Translations under genes and position numbers: made by a program
Assembly (NCBI GenBank): GCA_964649415.1
Contig: CAZYSK010000030.1
Location: 1 to 64,000, forward strand
Origin: CAZYSK01 sp964649415
GTDB lineage: Bacteria > Chloroflexota > Anaerolineae > B4-G1
DNA length: 64,000 bases
Reading direction: 5' to 3'
Part shown: positions 27,482 to 35,980 of the stretch, one piece after another
How positions within the stretch are numbered: the first letter of the stretch is position 1
Layout of the letters: each line of letters begins with the position of its first letter
Notes under the pieces: model-generated
Told to the model about the DNA's origin: nothing
What the model saw: only the letters and a program-made list of their open reading frames with translations
Databases searched by the model: none

Positions 27482-28591
27482 TCAGGTAGGTCTCAGGACT
27501 TCCTCGTACACGCCTTGCACGCGGGTGACCATCCGCTCGGTGGTGAACTCCATCTCTACCCGGGCGCGGGCGGCGTGGCCCAAGGCTGCCCGGCGCTCCG
27601 GATCGTGTAGCATGCCGCGAATCGCGTCCGCCAGCGCAGCGGGGTCTTGTGGGGGCACGACTGCCCCCGTGACGCCGTCCTGTACCACCCACGACGTGCC
27701 GGTCCCAACCTCGGTCGTGACACAGGGCAGGCCTGAGGCCATGGCCTCCAGGAGGACGGTACCGAAGGCCTCGGCGCGAGCGTTGGCCGGCAGGACGAAA
27801 ACGTCCGCACCACGGTAGTAGCCCGGCAGGTCCTCGTCGGGGACGTCGCCGGCGAACGTCACGCGCTGTGCGAGGTGCAGGTCGTCCACCATGCGTTCCC
27901 AATCCTCTCGCATTGGCCCGTCGCCCACGACGAGTAACTGGACGTCTGGCAGGCGAGAGAGGGCCTGGAACAGCGTGTCCAACCCCTTGTAATAGCGCAG
28001 CCGGCCTGTGAAGAGCAGCGTGGCGGCCTGTACGGGCGCGGGCGCTGGACGCCGCGCTTCTACTGGCGGTGAGAATCGGACCAGATCCACTCCCAGCGGA
28101 ACCACGGTGCACTTGTCTCGCACCGGCCGCAGCCAGGGTGACGTCTCGATGTAGCGAGGACTCGTGGCGATGATGCGGTCGGCTGCGCGGAGGACGCGAC
28201 GGAGGAATGGAGCATACAGACGGAGCCAGCCCCGCTGGCGGACGACGTCCGAATGGTGGGTAATGACGGTGGCGCGCGCCCGCCTCAGCAGCAGGTTGGC
28301 CAGCTCGCCCAGGGGATACGGCGAGTGGATGTGCACGATGTCGGGGCGCAGGCGGGCCAGGGCCAGCGGTTGTTTCAGACTGAGAGGCATCGAGGCGGCG
28401 GTGGTCAGCCGTCCCGCCATGATCACCTGGACCCCATTCAGGGTGTCCACGTGCGTGCTGGGGCCGGGATCACATGCCAGGACCGTGACCTGGTGGCCCG
28501 CACTGGCCTGCGCCTCGGCCAGCACGCGGATGTGATTCTCAATGCCGCCGAGGACGGGGTAATAGTCTTTGTAGAGATGAAGGATGTTCAT
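27482..28591 (-). CDS. Family 4 glycosyltransferase
   Basis: This 369-aa GT-B enzyme has the N-terminal GGIENHIRVLAE, LLFTGRLRYYKGLDTLFQAL at the donor-domain entry, and the E-x7-E motif EAFGTVLLE followed by AMASGLPCV. GGIENH with an acceptor-side His is common in GT4 enzymes that move sugars to lipid-linked chains. It starts 8 bases after the GT-C gene. Donor and acceptor are unknown. Confidence 0.88.
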   Translation of the reverse strand: MNILHLYKDYYPVLGGIENHIRVLAEAQASAGHQVTVLACDPGPSTHVDTLNGVQVIMAGRLTTAASMPLSLKQPLALARLRPDIVHIHSPYPLGELANLLLRRARATVITHHSDVVRQRGWLRLYAPFLRRVLRAADRIIATSPRYIETSPWLRPVRDKCTVVPLGVDLVRFSPPVEARRPAPAPVQAATLLFTGRLRYYKGLDTLFQALSRLPDVQLLVVGDGPMREDWERMVDDLHLAQRVTFAGDVPDEDLPGYYRGADVFVLPANARAEAFGTVLLEAMASGLPCVTTEVGTGTSWVVQDGVTGAVVPPQDPAALADAIRGMLHDPERRAALGHAARARVEMEFTTERMVTRVQGVYEEVLRPT

Positions 28592-28599
28592 ATTCGCAC

Positions 28600-30492
28600 C
28601 TAGGGTGCCGAATCTGACGCCTTGTCCAGGTCGCTTGCCCGAGTGAGCAACACGATTTCTGCCTTGTATTGGATGGGCGGGCGCGGGCGCAGCCGCGCCC
28701 GCAGCTGGGCGTAGAGCAGATCCTGGGGGGCGTAGCCTGCCCGGAAAGCCTGTTGATAGAGCCCGGCCTGCAAGAGTGGTCGACCGATCTCACTTTCTAC
28801 GGTGTGCTCGTGCCCCTCGTGATGAAAGACGAGCAGCCAGAGGCGGGGCGGTTGGCTTTCTCGCAGGTAGTCGCGCAGACGCTGTGGGTCAATTGACGGG
28901 ATGAACGGCTCTCCCTGGCCCAGGAAGACCGGGCTGCCGGGTGTGACCTCGGCTCCCAGGGCGTGGCCCATGTGCTGGGGACCGGGGGTGAAAAGCGGGG
29001 TCTCCGCGTCGAGCTGGCGGAAGTATATGTCGAAAGGCAGGCGCTCGTCGAATATGACCGCGTCGCCGGGCCGGACGTTGCGGGCAACCTGGGAGGCGAG
29101 TTCGCGGACCTGTACCTCGTGGACGGGGTTGAGGAAATGCCGGCCGCACGTCTGATTCAGCAGGCTGACGCCTCTCGCGGCCAGCAGGGCGGCGAGTAGG
29201 AACAGGCGAGCGTTGTGGGTGTCGTGCCGGCAGGTGCGGCGGTCTTGCCTTGCTGCCAGCCCCGCGCCCAGCGGGATGGCCAGCAGGACGCCCAGGTAGA
29301 GGCTCCGCGCTGCGGCAATCACCAACATGCTCGTGCCCAGCAGCGTGCCGAAGACGACCACGCTGATGAAGACCAGCGGGACGAGTATCAACAGCAGGGA
29401 GAGGATCGCCGCGTCGCGGCGGGTGTGCCACATCTCCCGCATGCCCAGCCAGCCTAGAACCAAGGCGGCCAGTGTGCCCGGCACTGCGAGTGGGTGCCAT
29501 GGGAAAATCGCCTCGCCCACGCTGAAAGAGTAGAGCACAGCGGCGACGGCGGCTGCCATCACAGGTGTCCGGCCGGGTAGCTGTGCCAGACTCTGAAGGG
29601 AGGGGGTGAGGCTGAGGGGGCTGGTGCCGGCCATCGTGCGGGCGCTCTGCCAGCGCATGGTCAGCCCCAGGCCTGCCGCGACGATCAGCAGGCCGATGAG
29701 GACGACCAGCCAACTCCACCACCCGCGCCGGCGGGCCGTCGAAACCGAAACCAGGTTTTTGGCGATGTGCCATCGCATGGAAAACCTGGTTTCTCGGCCG
29801 CCACCTCGCGGACCTACTACGGACAGGATAGGGGCGTGCCCTCGCGCCCGTCTCCAGCCACGCAAGGCCCAATCGCCGGCGAGGAACAGGAGGTGCGCGC
29901 CGATCACCGGGATCGGCAGGTAGTCGGTGAACAGCAGGACAGAGGAAACGAGCAGATACACCAGCTTGGGGCCGCAGCGGGGCGATTTCCGTGACCGTCG
30001 CCACGCGCGCCAGAAGGTCAGCGTCGAGAGCGCCGCCAGCGGCACGGCGATGGCGTAGCCGCGCATGATCCGTCCGTGCCACAGCAGCGTGGGGGCGGTT
30101 GCGCTCACGAGGGCCGCCCACAGGGCGGCGCGGCGAGAAGTGAGATCGCAGGCAAGCCGGAACGTGAGTGCGGTCGCCAGCAGGATCGCTGCGATGGAGA
30201 AAACGCGCATGCCCCATTCGGAGGGACCGACGATGCGCGCCCAGGCTCGGAGCGCCAGGTAGTGCAAAGGGGGGCGGTTTTCGGTCAACTGAATCTGGGA
30301 CAGGGCTTCCGCCAGGTTGGCGCTTCGGACGATGCGGGCGGTGTGCATCTCGTCGGTCCACATGGACTGGTCCGCCAGTTGAAAGGATAGGAGGAGGGTC
30401 TGTCCCACGAGGATCAGCACCATGGCCCACAGATGAGAAACCAGGTTTTTCAGAAAAAACCTGGTTTCTGGGGGAGAAGCGAAGCGGCTCAA
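28600..30492 (-). CDS. GT-C membrane glycosyltransferase (PMT/ArnT-like, GT39 type)
   Basis: This 630-aa protein has about ten membrane helices and the early Asp-Glu motif in MWTDEMHTARI, typical of polyprenyl-phosphate-sugar-dependent transferases acting outside the membrane, then a soluble C-terminal domain (VRPGDAVIFDERLPFD). The TTG at 30492 overlaps the GT2 stop (TTGA); a Met at 30423 is an alternative start and would leave the first repeat outside the protein. Two family A palindromes fall in the frame: residues 9-19 (ETRFFLKNLVS) and about 234-249 (ETRFSMRWHIAKNLVS). The second sits in a loop between membrane helices. A family D palindrome lies nearby. Confidence 0.82.
   Translation of the reverse strand: MSRFASPPETRFFLKNLVSHLWAMVLILVGQTLLLSFQLADQSMWTDEMHTARIVRSANLAEALSQIQLTENRPPLHYLALRAWARIVGPSEWGMRVFSIAAILLATALTFRLACDLTSRRAALWAALVSATAPTLLWHGRIMRGYAIAVPLAALSTLTFWRAWRRSRKSPRCGPKLVYLLVSSVLLFTDYLPIPVIGAHLLFLAGDWALRGWRRARGHAPILSVVGPRGGGRETRFSMRWHIAKNLVSVSTARRRGWWSWLVVLIGLLIVAAGLGLTMRWQSARTMAGTSPLSLTPSLQSLAQLPGRTPVMAAAVAAVLYSFSVGEAIFPWHPLAVPGTLAALVLGWLGMREMWHTRRDAAILSLLLILVPLVFISVVVFGTLLGTSMLVIAAARSLYLGVLLAIPLGAGLAARQDRRTCRHDTHNARLFLLAALLAARGVSLLNQTCGRHFLNPVHEVQVRELASQVARNVRPGDAVIFDERLPFDIYFRQLDAETPLFTPGPQHMGHALGAEVTPGSPVFLGQGEPFIPSIDPQRLRDYLRESQPPRLWLLVFHHEGHEHTVESEIGRPLLQAGLYQQAFRAGYAPQDLLYAQLRARLRPRPPIQYKAEIVLLTRASDLDKASDSAP
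29747..29793. repeat. Family A palindrome with B-type core inside a GT-C gene
   Basis: GAAACCAGGTTTTT and AAAACCTGGTTTC flank GCGATGTGCCATCGC. It is translated in frame on the minus strand as ETRFSMRWHIAKNLVS. Confidence 0.85.
29829..29850. repeat. Degenerate family D palindrome inside the GT-C gene
   Basis: AGGGGCGTGCCCTCGCGCCCG is a weak copy of the GGGGCGC family, 36 bases from the family A copy, suggesting an insertion-prone loop. Confidence 0.45.
30437..30468. repeat. Family A palindrome at the GT-C gene 5' end
   Basis: GAAACCAGGTTTTT and AAAAACCTGGTTTC with a short CAG loop make an almost perfect inverted repeat just inside (or just before) the start of the GT-C protein. Confidence 0.85.
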
Positions 30493-31223
30493 TCAAGCCT
30501 CCCAAGCGCACGCCGGAGCGCCAGTCGGAGGCTGGCGCGGATGTTGGAACTGACCTGCATCTTGCTCTCGCCGGGCTTTAGGTCGTAGCGCAGGATGAAG
30601 GGCAATTCTGTCATCAGGATGTCGTCGAACAGGCGCAGCTTGAGCAAGATGTCCACCATGGCCGCGAAGCCCGTCTCGCTGATGAAGCCGGCGTCCCAGC
30701 GTTCGAAGGCGGCCTGGAGGATCGAGACACGGTAGGCGCGATAGCCACAGGTGAAATCCCGGACGCCCCGAATCGGGAGCAGAACGCGGTACACCCAGCC
30801 CCCCAGGTTGCTGAGGAGTTGGCGGATCGGGGGAACGCCCACGACGCGGGCGCCGGGCCGAAAGCGGGAGGCGATGACGACGTCGAAGCCCTCGTCGATG
30901 CGTTGCATCATGCGCGGGATGAGGCCGGGATTGTGCGTGTTGTCGGCGTCCAATATCACGACAACGTCGTCGGGTTGGGCGGTGTGGGCGATGTGGGTCA
31001 GTCCGGTGCGCAGTGCGGCAGCCAGCCCCATGTTGTGAGGATGTTGGATCAGTTCGTGGGCCCCGGCTGCCACGGCCACCTCCGCCGTACGGTCTGTGCT
31101 GCCATCGTCTACGACGACGACTTGGTAGGCCAGTCGGTGTCGCTCCATGACCTGCTGGATTCTTGGCAGCATGAGTGGCAGGGCTTGTTCCTCGTTGTAG
31201 GCCGGGAGCATGATGTATAGCAT
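30489..31223 (-). CDS. Family 2 glycosyltransferase (dolichol-phosphate-sugar synthase type)
   Basis: This 244-aa GT-A enzyme has MLPAYNEEQALPLMLP, VVVDDGSTDRTAEVA and the metal site ILDADNTHNP. This type makes polyprenyl-phosphate sugars, the donors used by GT-C transferases; one such gene overlaps it directly downstream and two more lie in the locus, so a donor-synthase/GT-C pair is likely. Its stop overlaps the TTG start of the GT-C gene by 4 bases. Confidence 0.87.
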   Translation of the reverse strand: MLYIMLPAYNEEQALPLMLPRIQQVMERHRLAYQVVVVDDGSTDRTAEVAVAAGAHELIQHPHNMGLAAALRTGLTHIAHTAQPDDVVVILDADNTHNPGLIPRMMQRIDEGFDVVIASRFRPGARVVGVPPIRQLLSNLGGWVYRVLLPIRGVRDFTCGYRAYRVSILQAAFERWDAGFISETGFAAMVDILLKLRLFDDILMTELPFILRYDLKPGESKMQVSSNIRASLRLALRRALGRLD

Positions 31224-31265
31224 AATCGTTACCTCGGGACGCTACTCCGCGGACTCCGTAGCTCA

Positions 31266-32411
31266 CTACGAACGTTGGGCCGCTTCGCTTCCCTTCATAG
31301 CGGGGCGGGCCAGCAGAGCCTCAACGATGCGCCGGCTGGCCTGGCCGTCTCCGTATGGGCTGACGCGGCGGGCCATTTGGGCGTAAGCGCTCTCGTCGTC
31401 GAGCAGCGTGGACGCCTCCTGCACGATGCGCGCACTGTCCCTGCCGACCAGCCGGGCCACGCCCGCTGCGATGCCTTCCGGTCGCTCGCTGACTTCTCGC
31501 AGCACCAGCACGGGCTTGCCCAAAGCCGGCGCTTCCTCCTGTATCCCGCCCGAATCTGTGAGAATCAGGTAGGACCGCTTCATCAGGTGTACCAGTGCAT
31601 CGTATTCCAGTGGCGCTACGAGCGATACATTGGCAATGCCTCCCAGTCGCCGGTGCACGGGACCGGTTACGTTCGGGTTGGGGTGGACGGGGTATACGAA
31701 TTGGACGGCCGGGTAGCGGGCAGCCAGGTCGCCTAGCGCATCACAGATCTGCTGGATACCTGGGCCGAATGACTCGCGCCGGTGGGCGGTGACCAGCACA
31801 ATCCGCTTCCCCCACAGGGGGATACCGGCGAGCGCGGCTTCCGCGTGAGGTATCTGGCGCTCGGCGATCTGCAGCAGTGCGTCAACGACCGTGTTGCCCG
31901 TGACGAGTATGCTCGCCCCGGGGATGCCCTGGGCCAGCAAGTTGTCCCTCGCGCGCGCCGTGGGGGCAAAGTGCAGGTCGGCCAACGCGTCGGCCAGCAC
32001 GCGGTTAATCTCCTCGGGGTAGGGGCGAAACTTGTCGCCGGTGCGCAGCCCAGCTTCGACGTGTCCGAAGCGGATGCGCTGGTAGTAGCACGCCAGGGCG
32101 GTCGCCATAACGGTGGTGGTGTCGCCCTGTGCCAACACCCAATCAGGCTGCACCTTGCTCAGAACCTGCTCCATTCCGGAAAGCACCGCCGTCGTGACAC
32201 GCGTGAGCGTCTGGTTGGGGCGCATCAGGTCGAGGTCGTAGTCGGGCGTGACGCCGAGCAGTTCGAGGATGGGGTCCAGCAACTCGCGGTGCTGGGCGGT
32301 GACGCAAACGACGGAGCAGATACGGGCGGGAAAGCGATGCAGTTCGGCGACGACGGGGGCCATCTTGATCGTCTCGGGACGCGTGCCGATGACTGAGAGG
32401 ACGGTGATCAT
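31266..32411 (-). CDS. wecB: UDP-N-acetylglucosamine 2-epimerase (non-hydrolysing)
   Basis: This 381-aa enzyme interconverts UDP-GlcNAc and UDP-ManNAc. Motifs include GTRPETIKMAPV, VTAQHRELLD, QGDTTTVMA, FGHVEAGLRTGDKFRPYPEE, TAHRRESFG and LTDSGGIQEEAPALGKPVLVLRE, with the usual family length. The ATG overlaps the upstream GT-C stop (ATGA), so the start is secure. UDP-ManNAc is a precursor for ManNAc-containing polymers; no UDP-ManNAc dehydrogenase is seen here. Confidence 0.95.
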   Translation of the reverse strand: MITVLSVIGTRPETIKMAPVVAELHRFPARICSVVCVTAQHRELLDPILELLGVTPDYDLDLMRPNQTLTRVTTAVLSGMEQVLSKVQPDWVLAQGDTTTVMATALACYYQRIRFGHVEAGLRTGDKFRPYPEEINRVLADALADLHFAPTARARDNLLAQGIPGASILVTGNTVVDALLQIAERQIPHAEAALAGIPLWGKRIVLVTAHRRESFGPGIQQICDALGDLAARYPAVQFVYPVHPNPNVTGPVHRRLGGIANVSLVAPLEYDALVHLMKRSYLILTDSGGIQEEAPALGKPVLVLREVSERPEGIAAGVARLVGRDSARIVQEASTLLDDESAYAQMARRVSPYGDGQASRRIVEALLARPAMKGSEAAQRS

Positions 32412-33988
32412 GCAGCCCCGCTCCGCCTGGCCAAGAGACCACTGAAGAGCTTTCTTAACCCGTGTGCCCAGCCCGAACCTGCCAGGATGCAGATGAACGG
32501 CATCGCGGGTATCCGAAAGCGCGCGTATCCGAGTGGCCCGGTCACGAACGCGAAATAGCCGATCAGACCCAGCAACAGTGCCAGCGAGGCCCACTGCCTC
32601 TCTCGGATACCCACTACAGTACCCCAAAGCGCACCTAGATACGTGCACCCCAGGATCAGTATTTCCGATACGAGCGCCAGGAGGAACACAAGTTGCACGG
32701 GTGCTCCGTAAACGTACTCGTCCCAGAATTCGCGGAGCGCCTGCAAGTTGGCCGAGAGATTCCGCGTGCGCAGGTTGGCGATGATGCCGGTGGGCTGTCT
32801 CAGGATGCCGAGTTGGTTCGCCAGGAAGTTGGTGTTGGGCGTGGCGAAGAACCAGAACATACCCGTTGCGTGGGCCTGGGCGTAGGCGACCGGGTGGCTC
32901 GCGATTTCGCGGATCGCCTTCTGCTGGTAGTAACTGGCCAGTTCCATCTGCCCCAGGTCCTGGTCGCCAATTTCGGCCTCCACATCGTCTCGTAGTTGAT
33001 TGAATTCCTCTTTCCACGTGCTGCCGTCCAGTCTGGCCCGCAGATAGGCCGTATTGTGGAACAGCAGGTTGAACCCCTGGATCGTGGACAGTTGGGGCGA
33101 GTCGAATCGGAGGGCGTTGCGGATCAACCACGGCGACAGGGATATGAGCACTGCAAGCCCCATTACCCCGATCTGTCCGAGGGCTCGCCCGATCGTTTGG
33201 GCGGAGCGACCCTGGGGAGAGACCTGACAGGTTTTCCGAAACCTGTCAGGTCTGGAGCGACCCTGTTCCAGCCAGTGCACGCCCACGACGGCCGCCAGGA
33301 CAATCGGCAGGTACGTGGCCACGGGCCGGCACAGTGCTGCAAGGCCGGCACTTGCGCCCGCCAGGCCCGCGTAGACCAGCCTGTCTCTACGAAACGGCAC
33401 TCCGGCGGACCTGAACGGATGTCTGCATCCGCCCTCACTACGAACAGAAGTTGTGGCGTCGACGAGCCGCCACGTCCACCAGGCGCTCGACACCACGAGT
33501 GTCACGAACACGGTCTCTGTCATGATCAGGCTGGCGAAGATCACCTGTCCCAGGTCTAGCGCCATGCACAGCGCGGCGATCAGCGCCGCGCGACGCCCGA
33601 ACGTCCGGTGGGCCAGGTGAGAGGCCAACCACAGGCTGATCATGCTGGCCGCGCACTGGGCCAGGACGATGGCGAACGGCCGGTGGCCGAAGAGCCCGTA
33701 GATCGCCGCCATGAACAGCGGATACAGAGGCGTGCGCAGCGCGTCGGGCTCCAGAGGGGGAGCCTCAGAAAGGGTGAAGACGTGGAATTCCAGCAGGTTG
33801 TTGGCCAGGCGCTCGTAGTGGGGCGCGTCCGACTGGAAGTATCTCTCAGGTTGGCTGGCCAGAGCAGCCGCCAGGCCCACGCGGAGCAGTACAGCGATGA
33901 GCACGATAGCCGTGGTCGACCACGACCTGATGGGGCTTGGATGTGGGTTCTTGGCGTGGGTGTCTCTCAATATGATAGGCCTCTTCAT
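32408..33988 (-). CDS. GT-C membrane glycosyltransferase (ArnT/PMT-like)
   Basis: This 526-aa protein has about ten membrane segments; its first loop holds YFQSDAPHYERLANNLLEF, the Asp-bearing motif of GT-C enzymes. It is a late-acting transferase that probably uses polyprenyl-phosphate sugars. Two unrelated repeats interrupt the frame: residues about 182-201 (SVRSEGGCRHPFRSAGVPF, family C) and about 246-256 (RPDRFRKTCQV, a family A variant). The first peptide is shared with the methyltransferase at 45065-46444. Both lie between predicted membrane helices. Confidence 0.84.
   Translation of the reverse strand: MKRPIILRDTHAKNPHPSPIRSWSTTAIVLIAVLLRVGLAAALASQPERYFQSDAPHYERLANNLLEFHVFTLSEAPPLEPDALRTPLYPLFMAAIYGLFGHRPFAIVLAQCAASMISLWLASHLAHRTFGRRAALIAALCMALDLGQVIFASLIMTETVFVTLVVSSAWWTWRLVDATTSVRSEGGCRHPFRSAGVPFRRDRLVYAGLAGASAGLAALCRPVATYLPIVLAAVVGVHWLEQGRSRPDRFRKTCQVSPQGRSAQTIGRALGQIGVMGLAVLISLSPWLIRNALRFDSPQLSTIQGFNLLFHNTAYLRARLDGSTWKEEFNQLRDDVEAEIGDQDLGQMELASYYQQKAIREIASHPVAYAQAHATGMFWFFATPNTNFLANQLGILRQPTGIIANLRTRNLSANLQALREFWDEYVYGAPVQLVFLLALVSEILILGCTYLGALWGTVVGIRERQWASLALLLGLIGYFAFVTGPLGYARFRIPAMPFICILAGSGWAHGLRKLFSGLLARRSGAA
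33221..33252. repeat. Family A variant palindrome inside a GT-C gene
   Basis: GACCTGACAGGTTTT and AAACCTGTCAGGTC around CCG form a near-perfect stem. The stem differs from other family A copies, but the GGTTTTC-GAAACC core is the same. Confidence 0.75.
33388..33446. repeat. Family C partial element inside a GT-C gene
   Basis: It contains CGGCACTCCGGCGGACCT and TCCGCCCTCACTACGAAC, matching the right half of the 105-bp element at 45956-46060. It is read in frame on the minus strand. Confidence 0.85.
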
Positions 33989-34045
33989 CGAGCTCGAGTC
34001 CAGACAAATCTAGAAGCAGCAGACGCAGGCAAATTTCCTCGGCTC

Positions 34046-35188
34046 CTAGATCTGACTGGGACCGTCCGTGGCCAATACTCTGTCATAGACGCGCCTGGTG
34101 CTGGCTGCTGCCCGGTCCCACGAGAACCTGGCTGCCTGCTCGAAGCCGCGCTGCGACAGGCTGGCTTGCAGGTCCGTGTCGCTCAAGAGACGGCGCAAGG
34201 CCGTGGTGATGGATTGCACGTTCTCTGGGTCAAAAGACAAAGCCGCGTCCCCCGCTATCTCAGGCAGAGAGGACGTGGCGCTGCACGTCACGGGTGTGCC
34301 GCAGGCCATCGCCTCCAGCACGGGCAGCCCGAATCCCTCGTACAGGCTGGGAAACGCGAGGGCCTGTGCTCCGGCGTAGATGCCCGGCAGGTCGGCGTCG
34401 GCCACGTAGCCGGGAAGAATCACCGCGTCCCGCGCATGTGAGCGTTCCAGAGCAGCGAAGAAGTCATCGTAGAGCCAGCCTCGTTTCCCCACGATCACCA
34501 GCCCGTCGGTCAACCCGGCGGAGTAAACTTCCTCGAAGGCGGCCAACAGCCGGGTCAGGTTCTTGCGCGGCTCGATGGTGCCGACAAAGACGACGTAGCG
34601 CTTGGGCAGCTTGTATCGGGAGCGCACGACGGCCACTGCCTGCGCTGACTGTGGCCGGAAGCGTGGGTCTGCTGCCTCGTGGACAACCGTGATCTTGTCC
34701 GACGGGATGCCGTAGGCTGCGACAATGTCCCTCCGGGTGCATTCCGAGATGGCGATGATGTGACTGGCCCGGCGGCAATACAATGGCAGGGCCCAGTTCA
34801 GGTACCAACGGTTGAGCCGCTTGTGGTGAGCGGGCAGATGCTTGAATATCAGGTCGTGCACGGTGAGCACGGTGGGCATAGATCGCAACGGCGGCAGGAG
34901 ATGCTCGGTGGCGTGGAAGAGCGTGCCGTCGGCCAACAGCCGATCAAGACCGACTCGGGCCAGTTGCCCGAGCCAGACCAGCATGCGCCAGGGCTTGTAG
35001 CCCAGCGCGACGGTGCGCGTGGGCACCCGTTCCAATCCTGGCAGCGGCTCTACGCCGCGCTCCCGGTTGTAGAACAGGGCGTAGCTCTCAGGTTCGGCGG
35101 TGAGCAAGGCACGGGCGAGGCTTTCGGCATATCTGCCCAGGCCGGCCCGATGATGGACGGCGGCAGAGATGTCGAGATAGATGGCCAT
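34046..35188 (-). CDS. Family 4 glycosyltransferase
   Basis: This 380-aa GT-B enzyme has the mannosyltransferase-B-like start LDISAAVHHRAGLGRYAESL, the donor-domain entry VVFVGTIEPRKNLTRLLAAF and SLYEGFGLPVLEAMACGTPV with its E-x7-E motif. It probably adds one sugar to the lipid-linked unit; the donor is unknown. It is separated from its neighbours by about 60 bp of spacer downstream and by a palindromic repeat upstream. Confidence 0.88.
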   Translation of the reverse strand: MAIYLDISAAVHHRAGLGRYAESLARALLTAEPESYALFYNRERGVEPLPGLERVPTRTVALGYKPWRMLVWLGQLARVGLDRLLADGTLFHATEHLLPPLRSMPTVLTVHDLIFKHLPAHHKRLNRWYLNWALPLYCRRASHIIAISECTRRDIVAAYGIPSDKITVVHEAADPRFRPQSAQAVAVVRSRYKLPKRYVVFVGTIEPRKNLTRLLAAFEEVYSAGLTDGLVIVGKRGWLYDDFFAALERSHARDAVILPGYVADADLPGIYAGAQALAFPSLYEGFGLPVLEAMACGTPVTCSATSSLPEIAGDAALSFDPENVQSITTALRRLLSDTDLQASLSQRGFEQAARFSWDRAAASTRRVYDRVLATDGPSQI

Positions 35189-35207
35189 ACTGAACTCCAG
35201 TCCGGGC

Positions 35208-35241
35208 AGACCCTAAAGGTTTTCTGAAGCCTTTAGGGTCT
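35208..35241. repeat. Family A variant palindrome at the MNT gene 3' end
   Basis: AGACCCTAAAGGTTTTC and GAAGCCTTTAGGGTCT form a strong stem that contains the stop codon of the MNT gene, so its last residues (PETLKASENL) are repeat-coded. It could also act as a terminator. Confidence 0.8.
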
Positions 35242-35731
35242 CAGGTTGGCGACGACGGCGTCTACGTCCTCCAAGGCCCACCTCCCTGATCTTGTGCAGC
35301 AGGTCATGAGTGTGGAAATCGTACATCGGCTTCAAATCAGCGTAGATCTTGCCCGCACGTACCTCGAACTCCACCCGCGCTCCCCGATCGCGTTCGCACA
35401 GCAACCGGCCGTATCGGAGCACCTGGTGCTGAAGGGTGGGCGGTGCTGTGTTCAGGATGACGACGTCCAGTTCCCGGTCGGTGAATTGCCCGAGTTCACC
35501 GATCAATTGCAGTTGGCGGTCCCCCACGGCCAATGGATCCGAGAAGTCGGCGAACAAGACGGCAATGTCCACGTCGGAACGGGGATCGGCCCTGTCCGAC
35601 GCCAGGGACCCGAACAGGTAGGCTGCGATCACGTCAGTTTGCGCGGCCAGGTAGCTTGCCATCCCGTCCTCATCCAGGGGCGGGGATTCTGGGCACGCTT
35701 GTGCAGCTTCTCCGTCTTTCTTCTCTCTCAT
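35213..35731 (-). CDS. MNT-type minimal nucleotidyltransferase domain protein
   Basis: This 172-aa protein carries the nucleotidyltransferase signature YLFGSLASDRADPRSDVDIAV (GS-x-SD-x-D) and a later acidic residue in LDVVILN. Proteins of this type (MntA) AMPylate and neutralise HEPN-family RNase toxins. No HEPN gene is directly adjacent; a small candidate lies about 1.4 kb upstream. The ATG at 35731 is preferred; the frame remains open to 35863 through a family C repeat. The C-terminal 10 residues are repeat-coded. Confidence 0.8.
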   Translation of the reverse strand: MREKKDGEAAQACPESPPLDEDGMASYLAAQTDVIAAYLFGSLASDRADPRSDVDIAVLFADFSDPLAVGDRQLQLIGELGQFTDRELDVVILNTAPPTLQHQVLRYGRLLCERDRGARVEFEVRAGKIYADLKPMYDFHTHDLLHKIREVGLGGRRRRRRQPETLKASENL

Positions 35732-35768
35732 CCCATTGCCTCGATCTACGCGGCCGTCATCCTGCCTT

Positions 35769-35915
35769 TTCGTAGTGAGCGCGGATACCGACCGCTCCCG
35801 GCCGCGGATGGTCGGGCGTGTCAGCGTTGACGACATCCGTCCGGAGGTCCGTCGGAGTGCCATGGGACGCTATCCCGCGTACTCCGAACGGACGGTGTCC
35901 GCGCGCGCTACGAGC
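35769..35915. repeat. Family C element (diverged, 147 bp)
   Basis: It starts with TTCGTAGTGAGCGCGGAT and ends with GTCCGCGCGCGCTACGAGC and contains GTCCGTCGGAGTGCCATGGG. It is a diverged, inverted copy of the 105-bp element at 45956-46060 and lies between a promoter and the MNT gene. Confidence 0.75.
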
Positions 35916-35943
35916 TCTTGCCACCTCGATGGGCGCGGTAGTC

Positions 35944-35972
35944 ATTATACTCTGGAATAGGAGGCAGAGCAA
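35944..35972 (-). promoter_or_regulatory. Sigma-70-type promoter upstream of the MNT gene
   Basis: On the minus strand TTGCTC (35972-35967) and a perfect TATAAT (35949-35944) are 17 bases apart. The leader to the ATG at 35731 is about 210 bases and includes the family C repeat. Confidence 0.6.
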
Positions 35973-35980
35973 GGAAAAGT

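Noticed and set aside
28889..30511. 540-codon frame overlapping the GT-C gene on the same strand
   Set aside because: The competing frame (28600-30492) has membrane helices and the GT-C motif; this one is Arg/Pro-rich with no helices.
35732..35863. N-terminal extension of the MNT gene to 35863
   Set aside because: The extension is the family C repeat and has no family similarity; the ATG at 35731 starts the plausible protein.
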